The notes beneath the pieces were generated by a model. That model was not told where the DNA came from, did no database searches, and was given only the letters and a program-made list of their open reading frames with translations. A stretch of 44,405 bases of DNA, taken from positions 1 to 44,405 of the forward strand of contig NZ_BMNQ01000025.1 of NCBI RefSeq assembly GCF_014646635.1. Direction: 5' to 3'. A program made the position numbers and the translations under genes. How positions within the stretch are numbered: the first letter of the stretch is position 1; each line of letters starts with the position of its first letter. Source of the stretch: Lentibacillus kapialis. Lineage in GTDB: Bacteria; Bacillota; Bacilli; Bacillales; Amphibacillaceae. This document shows positions 16,890 through 25,372 of this stretch, piece by piece.

Positions 16890-17142
16890 GTCAATTACCT
16901 CCCCGCTATTTTGGATAATCCTTATCTTATACATAAATACGAAAAGCACATACGGAAATACAATTTTCTGTCATATTTAAGCCAATAAATTGTGGTACGT
17001 GATAAAAGTCCTCATTTTCAGATAGGCCTTATGGCTCCTTTTTTATTTCAAGGCAGTTTTGTTATACTAAACAGAACAAATGTTCCCTAAAAGGTTGTAC
17101 TTTTTCTGTGAAAACCCTTTTTGTATAGAAAGGAGGGAAAAA

Positions 17143-17778
17143 ATGGATTTTAATTCACTGACGAGGCATGTTGATTCAGATGCACAAACAACATTTAAGA
17201 CATTTACTTCGCAGCATAGTTGGGCTTTGTCCAATTATGTTGTGCAACGTTTTCTTAGCCAGGAGTCTCATTATCAGTTATTTACGACAGCTATTTGTTT
17301 TCCCACAGAGGACAATTGGCGAAAACTGGATCAAGCATTCAGGCAATTTTATATGGAAATCCGCTTCATCAATTACATTGCGAAGGTTTTATGGCGTTAT
17401 GCAAAGGATTTTCGAATCAAAAAACATCGTAACGCGACGCATTATTTACCGATTCTTGATCAGCCGATTCAAATAAAAGAAGAATCTTCAACGATAACCT
17501 ACAAGGATCAACTGCTGGATCATAATGGCGATGATACGTCTGAGGCAGAAGGTCTTTTGGCTCAGGTTGAAGACTTACAATTGCAAAAAGCTTTGACCCA
17601 ACTAACTGACAAGCAATTGAAAGTCTTGGATAGCTATTATGTGCACAATATGACCCAAAAGGAAATAGCACGTAACTTAGGGGTGTCACAACAATCCATT
17701 TCAAAAATTTTGAAGACTTCCTTAGATAATTTAAAAGAATGTTATCAGAAGGGGGAAAAGAGACATGTCTTTCGTTGA
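17143..17778 (+). CDS. sigO: SigO-like sigma factor (region 4 subunit of a split sigma factor)
   Basis: 211 residues. The C-terminus is a clear sigma-70 region 4.2 helix-turn-helix (LTDKQLKVLDSYYVHNMTQK, then EIARNLGVSQQSISKILK, about 150-195). The N-terminal 90 residues do not show a canonical region 2 (no DLxQE motif). AGGAGGG lies 6 bases before the ATG; an upstream in-frame ATG at 17080 has no site. It is followed by overlapping yvrJ and then a short region-2-like protein. In B. subtilis SigO and RsoA together act as one sigma factor for the oxalate decarboxylase genes. No oxdC gene is present here, so the regulon is unknown. Confidence 0.75.
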   Translation: MDFNSLTRHVDSDAQTTFKTFTSQHSWALSNYVVQRFLSQESHYQLFTTAICFPTEDNWRKLDQAFRQFYMEIRFINYIAKVLWRYAKDFRIKKHRNATHYLPILDQPIQIKEESSTITYKDQLLDHNGDDTSEAEGLLAQVEDLQLQKALTQLTDKQLKVLDSYYVHNMTQKEIARNLGVSQQSISKILKTSLDNLKECYQKGEKRHVFR

Positions 17779-17914
17779 TTGGGTTAAGTTGGTTCAAGAT
17801 GTGGGCTTTCCTATATTCATTGTTCTATATCTCATGTTTCGTTTAAATAAAAGATTTGGTCGTCCTGATCAGGTTGTACGTCATCTTATTAAAAAAATTC
17901 GTGAAAAAGGGTGA
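17765..17914 (+). CDS. yvrJ: YvrJ family small membrane protein
   Basis: 49 residues. One hydrophobic helix (VGFPIFIVLYLMFRL, about 13-27) is followed by a basic tail (VVRHLIKKIREKG). The GFPIxxxLYL pattern is typical of the YvrJ family, which in B. subtilis belongs to the SigO-RsoA locus. It starts inside the end of the sigma gene (14-base overlap, GGGGG-AAAAG site upstream), so translation is coupled. Function is not known. Confidence 0.8.
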   Translation: MSFVDWVKLVQDVGFPIFIVLYLMFRLNKRFGRPDQVVRHLIKKIREKG

Positions 17915-17919
17915 AAAAT

Positions 17920-18168
17920 ATGCGTAGATTGTATTACCTTGTTCAACACGCTAAAACAAATGATTCGGAATCCACCAAAGAAATCATACACCGCTTTGAT
18001 CCGAAAATTAAACAAACCAGTCGCTTTACCGGAAATTTTGAACGCGAAGATCTTGAGCAAGAGTTAAGGATTCGAATCGTCAAGGCCGTTGATAAATTTA
18101 AAACGGATGACACACCTGGATTCAGAGAATTCATTAGCGACTTGTCAGAAAAAAATAGCAATCAGTGA
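17920..18168 (+). CDS. rsoA: RsoA-like protein (sigma region 2 alone)
   Basis: 82 residues. It contains a stand-alone sigma region 2-like segment: a leading helix (LYYLVQHAKTNDSESTKE), IIHRFDPKIKQ, then FEREDLEQELRIRIVKAVDK, which parallels the EDLIQEGxxGLxxAVxKF block of sigma factors. There is no DNA-binding region 4. That complements the upstream gene, which has region 4 only. ATG at 17920 follows AAAGGG; a GTG at 17911 overlapping the yvrJ stop is an alternative. Assignment to RsoA is by architecture and position. Confidence 0.7.
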   Translation: MRRLYYLVQHAKTNDSESTKEIIHRFDPKIKQTSRFTGNFEREDLEQELRIRIVKAVDKFKTDDTPGFREFISDLSEKNSNQ

Positions 18169-18184
18169 AGAATCTAGCATTTTT

Positions 18185-18496
18185 GGGTCAACACCAAAAT
18201 CTATGATTGAATTGTGAATATAGTAGTAAAACTAGCTAGCGGAGGAAAAACACGGAGACTCTTGTGGGAATGCGCCGTGTGAAGACCCCGCAGAAAAAGC
18301 GACTTTCTGTTTCGAGGAGGCTGAGGACAAGCCCACGGAAAGCGACGAGCGAAACATCCACCGAATGAGCTACGAGTTGCGAGGAGTGCTGCTTCACCGA
18401 AAAACTTGCAACACGACGAGCACACTAGTGTTTTTCCGAGGCGACTGCTTCCGTCAAAATGACATCTGATTTGTCAACCATAGATTTTGGTGAACA
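18185..18496. mobile_element. MITE-like element with Bacillaceae GC-rich core
   Basis: The ends are inverted: GGTCAACACCAAAATCTATG and, at the right, CATAGATTTTGGTGAACAGC. The core (GCGGAGGAAAAACACGGAGA, GAAGACCCCGCAG, GAGGAGGCTGAGGACAAGCC) is related to the core of the 22305-22545 element although the termini differ. It has no transposase. It is followed directly by hairpin-leader repeat copy D. Confidence 0.7.
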
Positions 18497-18509
18497 GCCA
18501 TCATTTTTT

Positions 18510-18585
18510 ATAACGTCAGAAAGTATAAATGATGGATGACCTTATAAGCTTCGGCACTCACAAGACGAATGCCGAGTTTTTCTAA
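18510..18585 (+). repeat. Hairpin-leader repeat, copy D (short stem)
   Basis: The 5' block ATAACGTCAGAAAGTATAAA is complete. The AAGAAA linker is deleted and the stem is CTTCGGCACTC / GAATGCCGAG with a C-A mismatch, followed by TTTTTCTAA. It lies 99 bases upstream of the M28 gene. Confidence 0.8.
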
Positions 18586-18684
18586 TCACAAAAAAGTTAA
18601 AGCTATGTTGTATTTTTTGATGACTTTTCCCTTATTAACAAATAGACTTCCGGAAGTTCACTAAATGACAAGGAGGAATTTAGA

Positions 18685-20703
18685 ATGAACCGCATGATGG
18701 GTTTTTCTGAACAAAGCGCAAAACAGGAGCGTCAGTATGAACAGGTATTTTCGAAACATGTAAGCAACGATTCAATTGCCGAGTATTCCAGACATTTGGC
18801 AAGCCGGCCTTCCCGTGTTGGAACGTACGGGAATGAAGTGGCGCTTCATTATAGTCTTGAAGAGCTTCAAAAAGCGGGACTTGATGCTTACATTGAGTCG
18901 TATGATGTGTATATGTCGGTTCCGAAGCACATTTCGGTTAAACAGACCGAACCGGAAGAACGGGACCTGGATGTTATAGAGGATGTGGCTCCCGGGACGC
19001 CGTTTTCTGATGAAATTGTTCCCGGCTACAACGCATACTCACCGTCCGGTACAGTGGAAGGCGAGTTGGTTTATGCCAACTACGGAAGGCCTGAAGACTT
19101 TGAGGAACTCGAACGAAAAGGGATTTCTGTCAAAGGAAAGATCGTGATCACCCGTTATGGCAAAACCTATCGCGGAATCAAACCGAAACAAGCTGCCAAA
19201 CACGGTGCCATCGGAATGTTAATCTATTCCGATCCTATTGACGATGGCTATGTGCAAGGCAAAGTGTACCCGGATGGACCTTGGCGCCCGGAAGACAGTA
19301 TTCAGCGCGGAAGTATTGTCCAGCTTGCTGAATACCCGGGAGACCCGTTAACACCTGGTGAGCCGTCGAAAGAAGGTGTTCAGCGTCTGGACCCGGATGA
19401 AGCCGAGTCTTTGCCGACGATTCCTACTACTCCTTTGTCATATGGACAAGCAAGACATCTTCTAAATGCATTAGAGGGGGAAAAGGCTCCAGAGTCGTGG
19501 CAAGGTGGCTTACCATTTCATTATAATCTTGGACCAGGCGATACCAAGGTACGGCTATCACTGGACATTGACTATGAACGACGCGGTGTCAATAATGTCA
19601 TCGCGCAGATACCAGGCTCGACATATCCTGAACAAAAAGTCGTCGTTGGCGCCCATCGCGATGCATGGGTATATGGTGCAGAAGATAATATATCGGGATG
19701 GGTAACGGCAATGGAAATGGCTCGTGTTCTTGGAGAATTATATCAAAAAGGGTGGCAGCCTGAGCGCTCTATTATCATCGCCGGATGGGACGGTGAATAG
19801 TATGGTCTGTTGGGCTCCACCGAATGGGCAGAAGATCAGGCTCAGGATCTTATACAAAATGCCGTTGCTTACTTTAATATGGATGGGACAGCGGGGCAAT
19901 TTTTTGGGGCTTCTGCCGTTCCTTCCATTGAGGATATTATGTTCGAGGTAACAAAAGAAATTGTTGAACCAAGATCCGGCCAAGTTGCTACATCCATCTA
20001 TGATGATTGGTATATCAGGTCTGACAACAATACACCGGCCATAGGGTATCTGGGCAGCGGATCGGACTACACCCCTTTTATTCAGCATCTCGGTATAGCA
20101 TCGGCAGACATTGGGTTCGGCTATCCGACCGGTTTGTATCACAGTGCCTATGCCAATTTGGATTCCTTAAAGTTTGTCGATCCGGGATACGAACACCAGG
20201 GAGCTGCAGCTAAAATGGTTGGGTTGATGGCTTTGCGTTTTGCAAATGCCGACGTATTGCCGTTCCGCTACTCCAAGTATGCGGATCGCGTCATTCAATT
20301 GCTTAGGGATTTCAATGAGACATATACATTTGGCGTTGATCTTTCTGAAGTTATTGACCAAGCTCAAGCATGGAAATTAGCACTGACATCGCTGGAGAAT
20401 CAAGTCGACAATTTGATCTCAGATGAGGTTCATCTCTCTGAATGTGAAGACCTTCAAAAAATAAATGAAGCACTTCTTCAACAGGAACGCAATTTAACGC
20501 GGTCTCAAGGGCTTCCGGGGCGAACCTGGTATAAACATCAAATTTGGGCGCCGGGTCGTGATACGGGGTATGCCGCACAACCTCTGCCAGCACTGAAACA
20601 AGCCTTGGAAGACGACAGTAAGGAAGATTTTAAAAAGGCTATTGAAGTGTTGAAACAAGCTCTAAAGGACGCAACTCAGACTGCTAATCAGGCTGTTGAA
20701 TGA
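18685..20703 (+). pseudogene. M28-family glutamate carboxypeptidase-like gene interrupted by an amber codon
   Basis: One continuous frame of 673 codons resembles glutamate carboxypeptidase II: N-terminal protease part, PA-domain insertion (about 120-200, AKHGAIGMLIYSDP), the zinc centre (GAHRDAWVYGAEDNISG near 325-340), and a C-terminal dimerisation domain with LYHSAYANLDS carrying the late His ligand. Codon 372 is TAG at 19798-19800, inside AGWDGE-stop-YGLLGSTEWA. Relatives have Glu-Glu here, the catalytic base and a zinc ligand, so a single GAG to TAG change would explain it. Everything after the stop is intact. Start: AAGGAGG lies upstream of ATG 18685. It is most simply a recent nonsense mutation; readthrough or a sequence error cannot be excluded. 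Confidence 0.85.
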
Positions 20704-21245
20704 TATATGTATTGGAAAGGTAAGGGGGCAGGTGGAGTGAACGCTTTAAACTGTCAAGGCCATTCGCTTCACCTCACTCCAGTCAAAATTTGCTTTATGG
20801 CTATGTAACAGAAGAAGATGAGATTTTCATTGACCTTATGAGCTTTTTCCGGAGGGGGGAAACTTAAAGTCCGGAAATAGATGTGCTGTTTAAACTTATT
20901 CCCCTGTATCAAGTGAGTGTCTTGATATAGGGGACCTTTTCGGAAAGTTCATTTTATGGCATTCAAAACGAGAAATTTACTCATATCGTGATTCATTGAT
21001 TAATAGTATCCAGAACAAAAGGCGCACTCATGTTGATGTTATGCTGGTAAAATCGCATGGCAAGAGATATTGCTCATTGGTTTGTGGGAGGTATGTGCTT
21101 TGGGGTGATTTCATTTTGGGTCATCTAATAACTATATCCACATAGATCAGTTATATCACGGTCTAGTTGCAATGTGAATCTTATCGTACATTATGTCGGC
21201 AATATTCGTCTTTGGTTAAAAACGATTATGAATGGAGGAATCCTA
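20704..21245. other. Gene-free stretch before the P1 peptidase
   Basis: Apart from a terminator at 20901-20940 I see no supported gene. A 23-codon frame at 21058 (MARDIAHWFVGG and so on) has no ribosome binding site. The tract CATTGACCTTATGAGC (near 20828) faintly recalls the hairpin-leader repeat but lacks its 5' block and true stem. Confidence 0.5.
20901..20940 (+). terminator. Intrinsic terminator downstream of the M28 gene
   Basis: CCCCTGTATCAAG and CTTGATATAGGGG form a 13-bp stem with one mismatch and a 7-base loop, followed by ACCTTTT. Confidence 0.75.
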
Positions 21246-22220
21246 ATGTTACAAAGAAAGCTGACTGATATAGAAGGCATAAAAGTTGGTCATGAACAGG
21301 ATTATAAAGGGGCTACGGGGTGTACTGTTGTTTTATGTGAAGAAGGAGCTATAGCGGGTGTTGATGTAGAAGGCGGGTCACCGGGAACGCGTGAAACGGA
21401 CCTTCTTTCGCCACTAAATAGGGTTGATAAGGCACATGGGATCTTATTATCCGGTGGAAGTGCTTTTGGATTAGATGCTGCCTCAGGCATGATGGCGTAT
21501 TTGGAAAGTCACGAGGCGGGGTTTGATGTTGGAATGACTAATGTTCCAATCGTACCAGGTGCCATACTATTTGATTTGGGTATAGGGGATCATGAAAAGA
21601 GACCTGATAAAAAAATGGGTTTGCAAGCTTGCGAAAATGCTTCCGGATCGGATTGTAAAGAGGGGACTATCGGCGCAGGGACAGGCGCAACAGTTGGAAA
21701 AGTCCTGGGGATGGACCGGGCCATGAAAGGTGGCCTTGGTACATATTGTCTTCAGGCAGGCGAATTAATGGTCGGTGCTATGGTTGCTGTGAATTGTTTT
21801 GGAGATGTCGTTAACCCGGAAACAGGACAGATTATCGCTGGGGCACTCTCTGATTCCGACCATTTCATAAATACTGAGGAATTTATGATTAAACAATTTG
21901 AGAATCAAAAAAATAAAAGTCAGGAAAATACCACAATTGGCGTCATTGCGTCCAATGCAAAATTAAATAAAGCAGAAGCCAATAAACTGGCTGCTATGGC
22001 TCACGATGGCTTTGCCAGAACGATGCGCCCATCCCATACTATGGTGGACGGGGATACCATTTTTACATTGGCTACAGATAAAGTTGAATGTGATTTGGAC
22101 TTAGTTGGACTTTTAGCTGCAGAGGTAATGGGGGAAGCTGTCATAAGGGCAGTGAAAATGGCAACCACGTTACATGGTGTTACCAGTTACTCTGATTTAC
22201 ACAGAACTGAAAAGGCGTAA
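21246..22220 (+). CDS. P1/S58-family peptidase (DmpA-like, self-cleaving aminopeptidase)
   Basis: 324 residues of the DmpA/BapA/NylC Ntn-hydrolase family. Features are the N-terminal DIEGIKVGH, LLSGGSAFGLDAASGMM (near 80), GTIGAGTGATVGK (near 155) and the cleavage region ENTTIGVIASNAKLNK (near 235-250), where the chain is expected to break before a Thr, freeing the nucleophile. The mature enzyme would be a two-chain cytoplasmic aminopeptidase or amidase. ATG at 21246 follows TGGAGG; an upstream in-frame start at 21174 has no site. It appears to be a single gene with its own terminator. Confidence 0.85.
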   Translation: MLQRKLTDIEGIKVGHEQDYKGATGCTVVLCEEGAIAGVDVEGGSPGTRETDLLSPLNRVDKAHGILLSGGSAFGLDAASGMMAYLESHEAGFDVGMTNVPIVPGAILFDLGIGDHEKRPDKKMGLQACENASGSDCKEGTIGAGTGATVGKVLGMDRAMKGGLGTYCLQAGELMVGAMVAVNCFGDVVNPETGQIIAGALSDSDHFINTEEFMIKQFENQKNKSQENTTIGVIASNAKLNKAEANKLAAMAHDGFARTMRPSHTMVDGDTIFTLATDKVECDLDLVGLLAAEVMGEAVIRAVKMATTLHGVTSYSDLHRTEKA

Positions 22221-22242
22221 AATTGCTTAACTTGATTCGTAT

Positions 22243-22275
22243 CCCCCGCTCACTTTATCAGCGGGGGTTTTAATT
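22243..22275 (+). terminator. Intrinsic terminator of the P1 peptidase gene
   Basis: CCCCCGCT pairs with AGCGGGGG around a 9-base loop, followed by TTTTAATTT. Confidence 0.9.
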
Positions 22276-22304
22276 TGCTAATGTGGCCTATTATATCCGT
22301 TTAG

Positions 22305-22545
22305 CTAGGAGTCTTGGACAAAAGTAGTTTTATTAAGGAAAAATCCGAACCAGTTAGAGCGTATACACCGCTCCGGAAATATACTTCGCTTTCCGCGGGC
22401 GGCTGGTGAGCTTATTCGTGCTGAAGCACTGCGGGGTCTCACCTATGCCTATCCTCCCGCAGGAGTCTGCGTATATTTCCTCCGCTCAAGCGGAATATCG
22501 TTCGTCTTTAGCATTGTACATCTTAGTTATGTCCTAGGTTCCTAG
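22305..22545. mobile_element. MITE-like element, long form (about 241 bp)
   Basis: It starts CTAGGAGTCTTGGACAAAAG and ends TTAGTTATGTCC, then TAGGTTCCTAG. The termini are imperfect inverted repeats shared with 14732-14867. The core read on the minus strand (GCGGAGGAAATATACGCAGA, CTCCTGCGGGAGG) is the GC-rich Bacillaceae type also present in 18185-18496. No transposase frame. Confidence 0.75.
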
Positions 22546-22666
22546 ATAAAGAATGGGAGTGTGGAAGAGGCGTACAGAATAGATTAGTCTGAATGGATGG
22601 CGCTGGGTGATTTAATATAGAAGGCGGGATAGATTGAAAGACAATACGTATCTCGTTCCGGCGTGT

Positions 22667-23254
22667 GAACTCGTGCGAGAGCGGAGTCAACTTGAGCGCG
22701 AACCGAGTGAACTCGTGCGGGAGGTCGCCGAACTTGAGCGAGAACCGCTCCAACTCGTGCGAGAAGCGGCCGAACTTGAGCGAGAACAGCCTCAACTCGT
22801 GCGAGAAGCGGCCGAACTTGAGCGGGAAGCGGCCGAACTTGAGCGAGAACAGCCTCAACTCGTGCGAGAAGCGGCCGAACTTGAGCGGGAAGCGGCCGAA
22901 CTTGAGCGAGAACAGCCTCAACTCGTGCGAGAACCGCTCCAACTCGTGCGAGAAGCGGCCGAACTTGAGCGAGAACCGCTCCAACTCGTGCGAGAAGCGG
23001 CCAAACTTGAGCGAGAACAGCCTCAACTCGTGCGAGAAGCGGCCGAACTTGAGCGAGAACCGCTCCAACTCGTGCGAGAAGCGGCCGAACTTGAGCGAGA
23101 ACCGCTCCAACTCGTGCGAGAAGCGGCCGAACTTGAGCGAGAACAGCCTCAACTCGTGCGAGAACCGACCGAACTTGAGCGAGAACAGCCTCAACTCGTG
23201 CGAGAGCAGCCTCAACTCGTGCGAGAACCCGCTGAACTCGTGCGGGAGCAAAAT
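22667..23254. repeat. Tandem array of 28 units of exactly 21 bp
   Basis: Two unit types mostly alternate: type A with AACTCGTGCGAGAA (15 units) and type B with AACTTGAGCGAGAA (13 units). Type A contains the inverted repeat CTCG-TG-CGAG. No unit loses its 21-bp length. Because 21 is a multiple of three and the units contain no stops, several long frames are open on both strands. The best of them (plus strand, 22634-23320) gives the heptad ELVREAA/ELEREPL with Leu every seventh residue, but starts with TTG, lacks a good ribosome binding site and has many Pro, so I do not call it a gene. A strong terminator follows at 23358. Confidence 0.92.
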
Positions 23255-23357
23255 GTCTGGGTGCTGATTCACAGCATTGACCATTATCTGAACAAGGCAG
23301 ACAGTTCAGCTTATGTCTGACAAAGAAGTTGATAAGTGCATGATATGATATGCAGAA

Positions 23358-23402
23358 CTGAAGCAGGAAGGCGCCGCACCTTCCTGCTTCAGCACTTTTT
23401 TG
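23358..23402 (+). terminator. Very strong intrinsic terminator after the 21-bp array
   Basis: A 14-bp perfect stem (CTGAAGCAGGAAGG / CCTTCCTGCTTCAG) with a 7-base loop, then CAC and seven T-rich bases. No conventional plus-strand gene lies between this and the terminator at 22243, so it may end a transcript that covers the array. Confidence 0.9.
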
Positions 23403-23482
23403 TAACGTCATAAAGTATAAATTATGGATGACCTTATAAGAAAAGCTTCGGCATTCGCTATAAGACAAGGCGAATGCCCTAA
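23402..23482 (+). repeat. Hairpin-leader repeat, copy E (T-run lost)
   Basis: The 5' block GTAACGTCATAAAGTATAAA and the stem CGGCATTCGC / GCGAATGCC are present, but the sequence breaks off as CCTAACG instead of CCGAGTTTTTCTAA, so the U-tract is gone and it should not terminate. It begins on the T-run of the preceding terminator and lies 143 bases before the lutP ATG. Confidence 0.85.
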
Positions 23483-23540
23483 CGATGAATTCTATGAATG
23501 TATTGAAACTTCTTGAAAATTATAGTATTTTAGAATTTAG

Positions 23541-23551
23541 TCATCTGATGA
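23541..23551. promoter_or_regulatory. LutR operator upstream of lutP
   Basis: TCATCTGATGA, extended to GTCATCTGATGAC, is the TCATC-N1-GATGA palindrome known for LutR of Bacillus. It lies 74 bases before the lutP ATG and just after an AT-rich stretch with TTGAAA boxes. LutR made by the gene at 25373 should bind here and be released by L-lactate. Confidence 0.75.
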
Positions 23552-23625
23552 CCTTATCACTGCATCATTTTGTAAGCGGTTTATTTGTGTGGCTAAAGGT
23601 TGAAAATGGGAGGAGGACTTATAAG

Positions 23626-25200
23626 ATGTATTTACTTATTGCTTTAAGCGCCATTATTTTTCCATTCCTTTTTTTGGTTATTCTAAGAATGCCGGCAGCT
23701 AAAGGGATGAGCGTGAGTGCTGTGATTCTTATCGTATTAGGCTTCACCGTTTGGGGGATGGAGGCGAATGTCATTGCTTCTTCATCATTACAAGGCATCC
23801 ATAAAGCATTAACCATACTATGGATATTGTTTGGTGCATTGGTCTTATTGAATACTCTTCGTAATACTGGCGCAGTCGATCGAATTAATCAAGGATTCCA
23901 GAGTATTTCCGGTGATATGCGTGTACAAGTTATTATTGTCGCATTTTTGTTTGGATCCCTGATTGAGGGGGCTGCGGGTTTTGGTGCGCCTGCTATGGTA
24001 ACGGGGCCACTCTTATTTGCATTAGGATTTAGTCCACTGGCAGCAGCGACCATTGCACTGATCGCTGATAGTACAGCTGTTGCTTTTGGGGCGGTTGGTA
24101 CACCAATTGCGATTGGCTTGAGTAATAATCCAAAGGCGGGTGAAGGGTTTTTTCAGGACATTGCCGTTTCTGTTACATCGATGGATTTATTGGCAGGGAC
24201 GTTTATTCCATTTATTTTAATCGTTATATTGACCAGTTTCTTTGGTAAGGGGATAAAGGATGCATTTGTTCTTCTGCCTTGGACCTTATTGATAGGACTC
24301 GTATATACGGGATCGGCTTTATTATATGCGTCATTGTTCGGTTATGAATTTGTATCGATTTTAGCTTCACTGACCGGTCTGATTGTTGCTGCATATACCG
24401 CTAACAAAGGTTTGTTATTGCCAAAAACAGAATGGAAGACAGCTTTACGGGATGACTTTCAGGTGGTCGATAAAGAATCCGATTTAGGGATTATAACGGC
24501 TTGGTCGCCATACATAATTGTTGTTGTTCTGCTTCTGCTTACACGCATTGTACCATGGCTTCAAACGTTCACCACCTCAGCAATTGACTTTTCGTGGTCC
24601 AATATTTTAGGAGTGGAAGGTATTACGTCTGATTGGCAGTTTTTGTATTCACCTGGTACCGTCCTGGTTCTTGCGGCTATAAGTGCGATTGCCATTCAGC
24701 GTAAAACATTTCGACCGTTCACAAATGCCTCACAGGAATCATTAGCAACAATGAAAATGACAACGATTTCCTTGATGGCAACATTGATTATGGTCCAAGT
24801 ATTTGTTAACTCAGGCATGAACATGAATGATTTGGTCAGTATGCCGCAGCATATAGCTGAATCATTAGCAAATTCTTTAGGTCCTGTTTGGATTTTTGTT
24901 GCGCCATTTTTAGGTGAACTGGGTGCTTTCATTACAGGGAGCGCCACCGTTTCAACATTAACGTTCAGTCCCATACAGTACAATGTGGCAACACAGGCAG
25001 GGTTTGGCGTTAACACGGTTTTGGCGGCGCAGTTAATCGGTGCGGGTGCAGGTAATATGATTTGTGTTCATAATGTCGTTGCAGCAAGTGGTGCAGTGGG
25101 GTTATCCGGCAAGGAAGGAGACATTATTCGAAAAACGCTGATTCCAGCTATTTTGTATGGTTTACTGGCCGGTTTTTCCGGATTTATTATAACGTTATAG
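23626..25200 (+). CDS. lutP: L-lactate permease
   Basis: 524 residues with about 13-14 hydrophobic segments, LctP/LutP family. The motif GSLIEGAAGFGAPAMVTGPL (near 108-127) and ADSTAVAFGAVGTPI (near 142-156) are diagnostic. It imports lactate (and probably glycolate) by symport. The ATG at 23626 follows GGGAGGAGG by 8 bases. A longer frame reaches back to 23485, but that part contains the LutR operator and is better read as leader. The stop lies inside repeat copy F. It is in the same orientation as lutR and lutABC and belongs to that lactate-use locus. Confidence 0.92.
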   Translation: MYLLIALSAIIFPFLFLVILRMPAAKGMSVSAVILIVLGFTVWGMEANVIASSSLQGIHKALTILWILFGALVLLNTLRNTGAVDRINQGFQSISGDMRVQVIIVAFLFGSLIEGAAGFGAPAMVTGPLLFALGFSPLAAATIALIADSTAVAFGAVGTPIAIGLSNNPKAGEGFFQDIAVSVTSMDLLAGTFIPFILIVILTSFFGKGIKDAFVLLPWTLLIGLVYTGSALLYASLFGYEFVSILASLTGLIVAAYTANKGLLLPKTEWKTALRDDFQVVDKESDLGIITAWSPYIIVVVLLLLTRIVPWLQTFTTSAIDFSWSNILGVEGITSDWQFLYSPGTVLVLAAISAIAIQRKTFRPFTNASQESLATMKMTTISLMATLIMVQVFVNSGMNMNDLVSMPQHIAESLANSLGPVWIFVAPFLGELGAFITGSATVSTLTFSPIQYNVATQAGFGVNTVLAAQLIGAGAGNMICVHNVVAASGAVGLSGKEGDIIRKTLIPAILYGLLAGFSGFIITL

Positions 25201-25272
25201 GTTATAAATTATGGATGACCTTTTAAGAAAAACTTCGGTACACACTAGGAGGAGAATGCCGAGTTTTTCTAA
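25189..25272 (+). repeat. Hairpin-leader repeat, copy F (diverged stem)
   Basis: ATAACGTTATAGGTTATAAA followed by TTATGGATGACCTTTTAAGA keeps the 5' block and contains the stop of lutP. The stem is reduced to TCGGTA / TGCCGA with an unpaired middle, although GTTTTTCTAA remains. It lies 100 bases before the lutR ATG. Confidence 0.8.
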
Positions 25273-25372
25273 TTATACAAATTAGTTGGTTCAATACCCT
25301 GGCAATGAGCGCTATTCTAAATTCATGAATTCCAGTAAAATGGAGCCAAATGATAAGGAGTTGAGGCAGGAT

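Noticed and set aside
20820-20880. Ninth copy of the hairpin-leader repeat
   Set aside because: Only TGACCTTATGAGCTT is similar; the 5' block and the characteristic stem are missing.
21058-21129. 23-codon hydrophobic frame as a small membrane peptide
   Set aside because: No ribosome binding site, promoter or terminator of its own.
22523-23468. Long minus-strand frames of 250-290 codons across the 21-bp array
   Set aside because: They only restate the repeat in other frames. A period divisible by three with no stop codon leaves several frames open, and there is no ribosome binding site.
23485-23625. N-terminal extension of lutP
   Set aside because: This stretch contains the LutR operator and AT-rich promoter-like DNA; the start at 23626 has an excellent ribosome binding site and fits the family's N-terminus.
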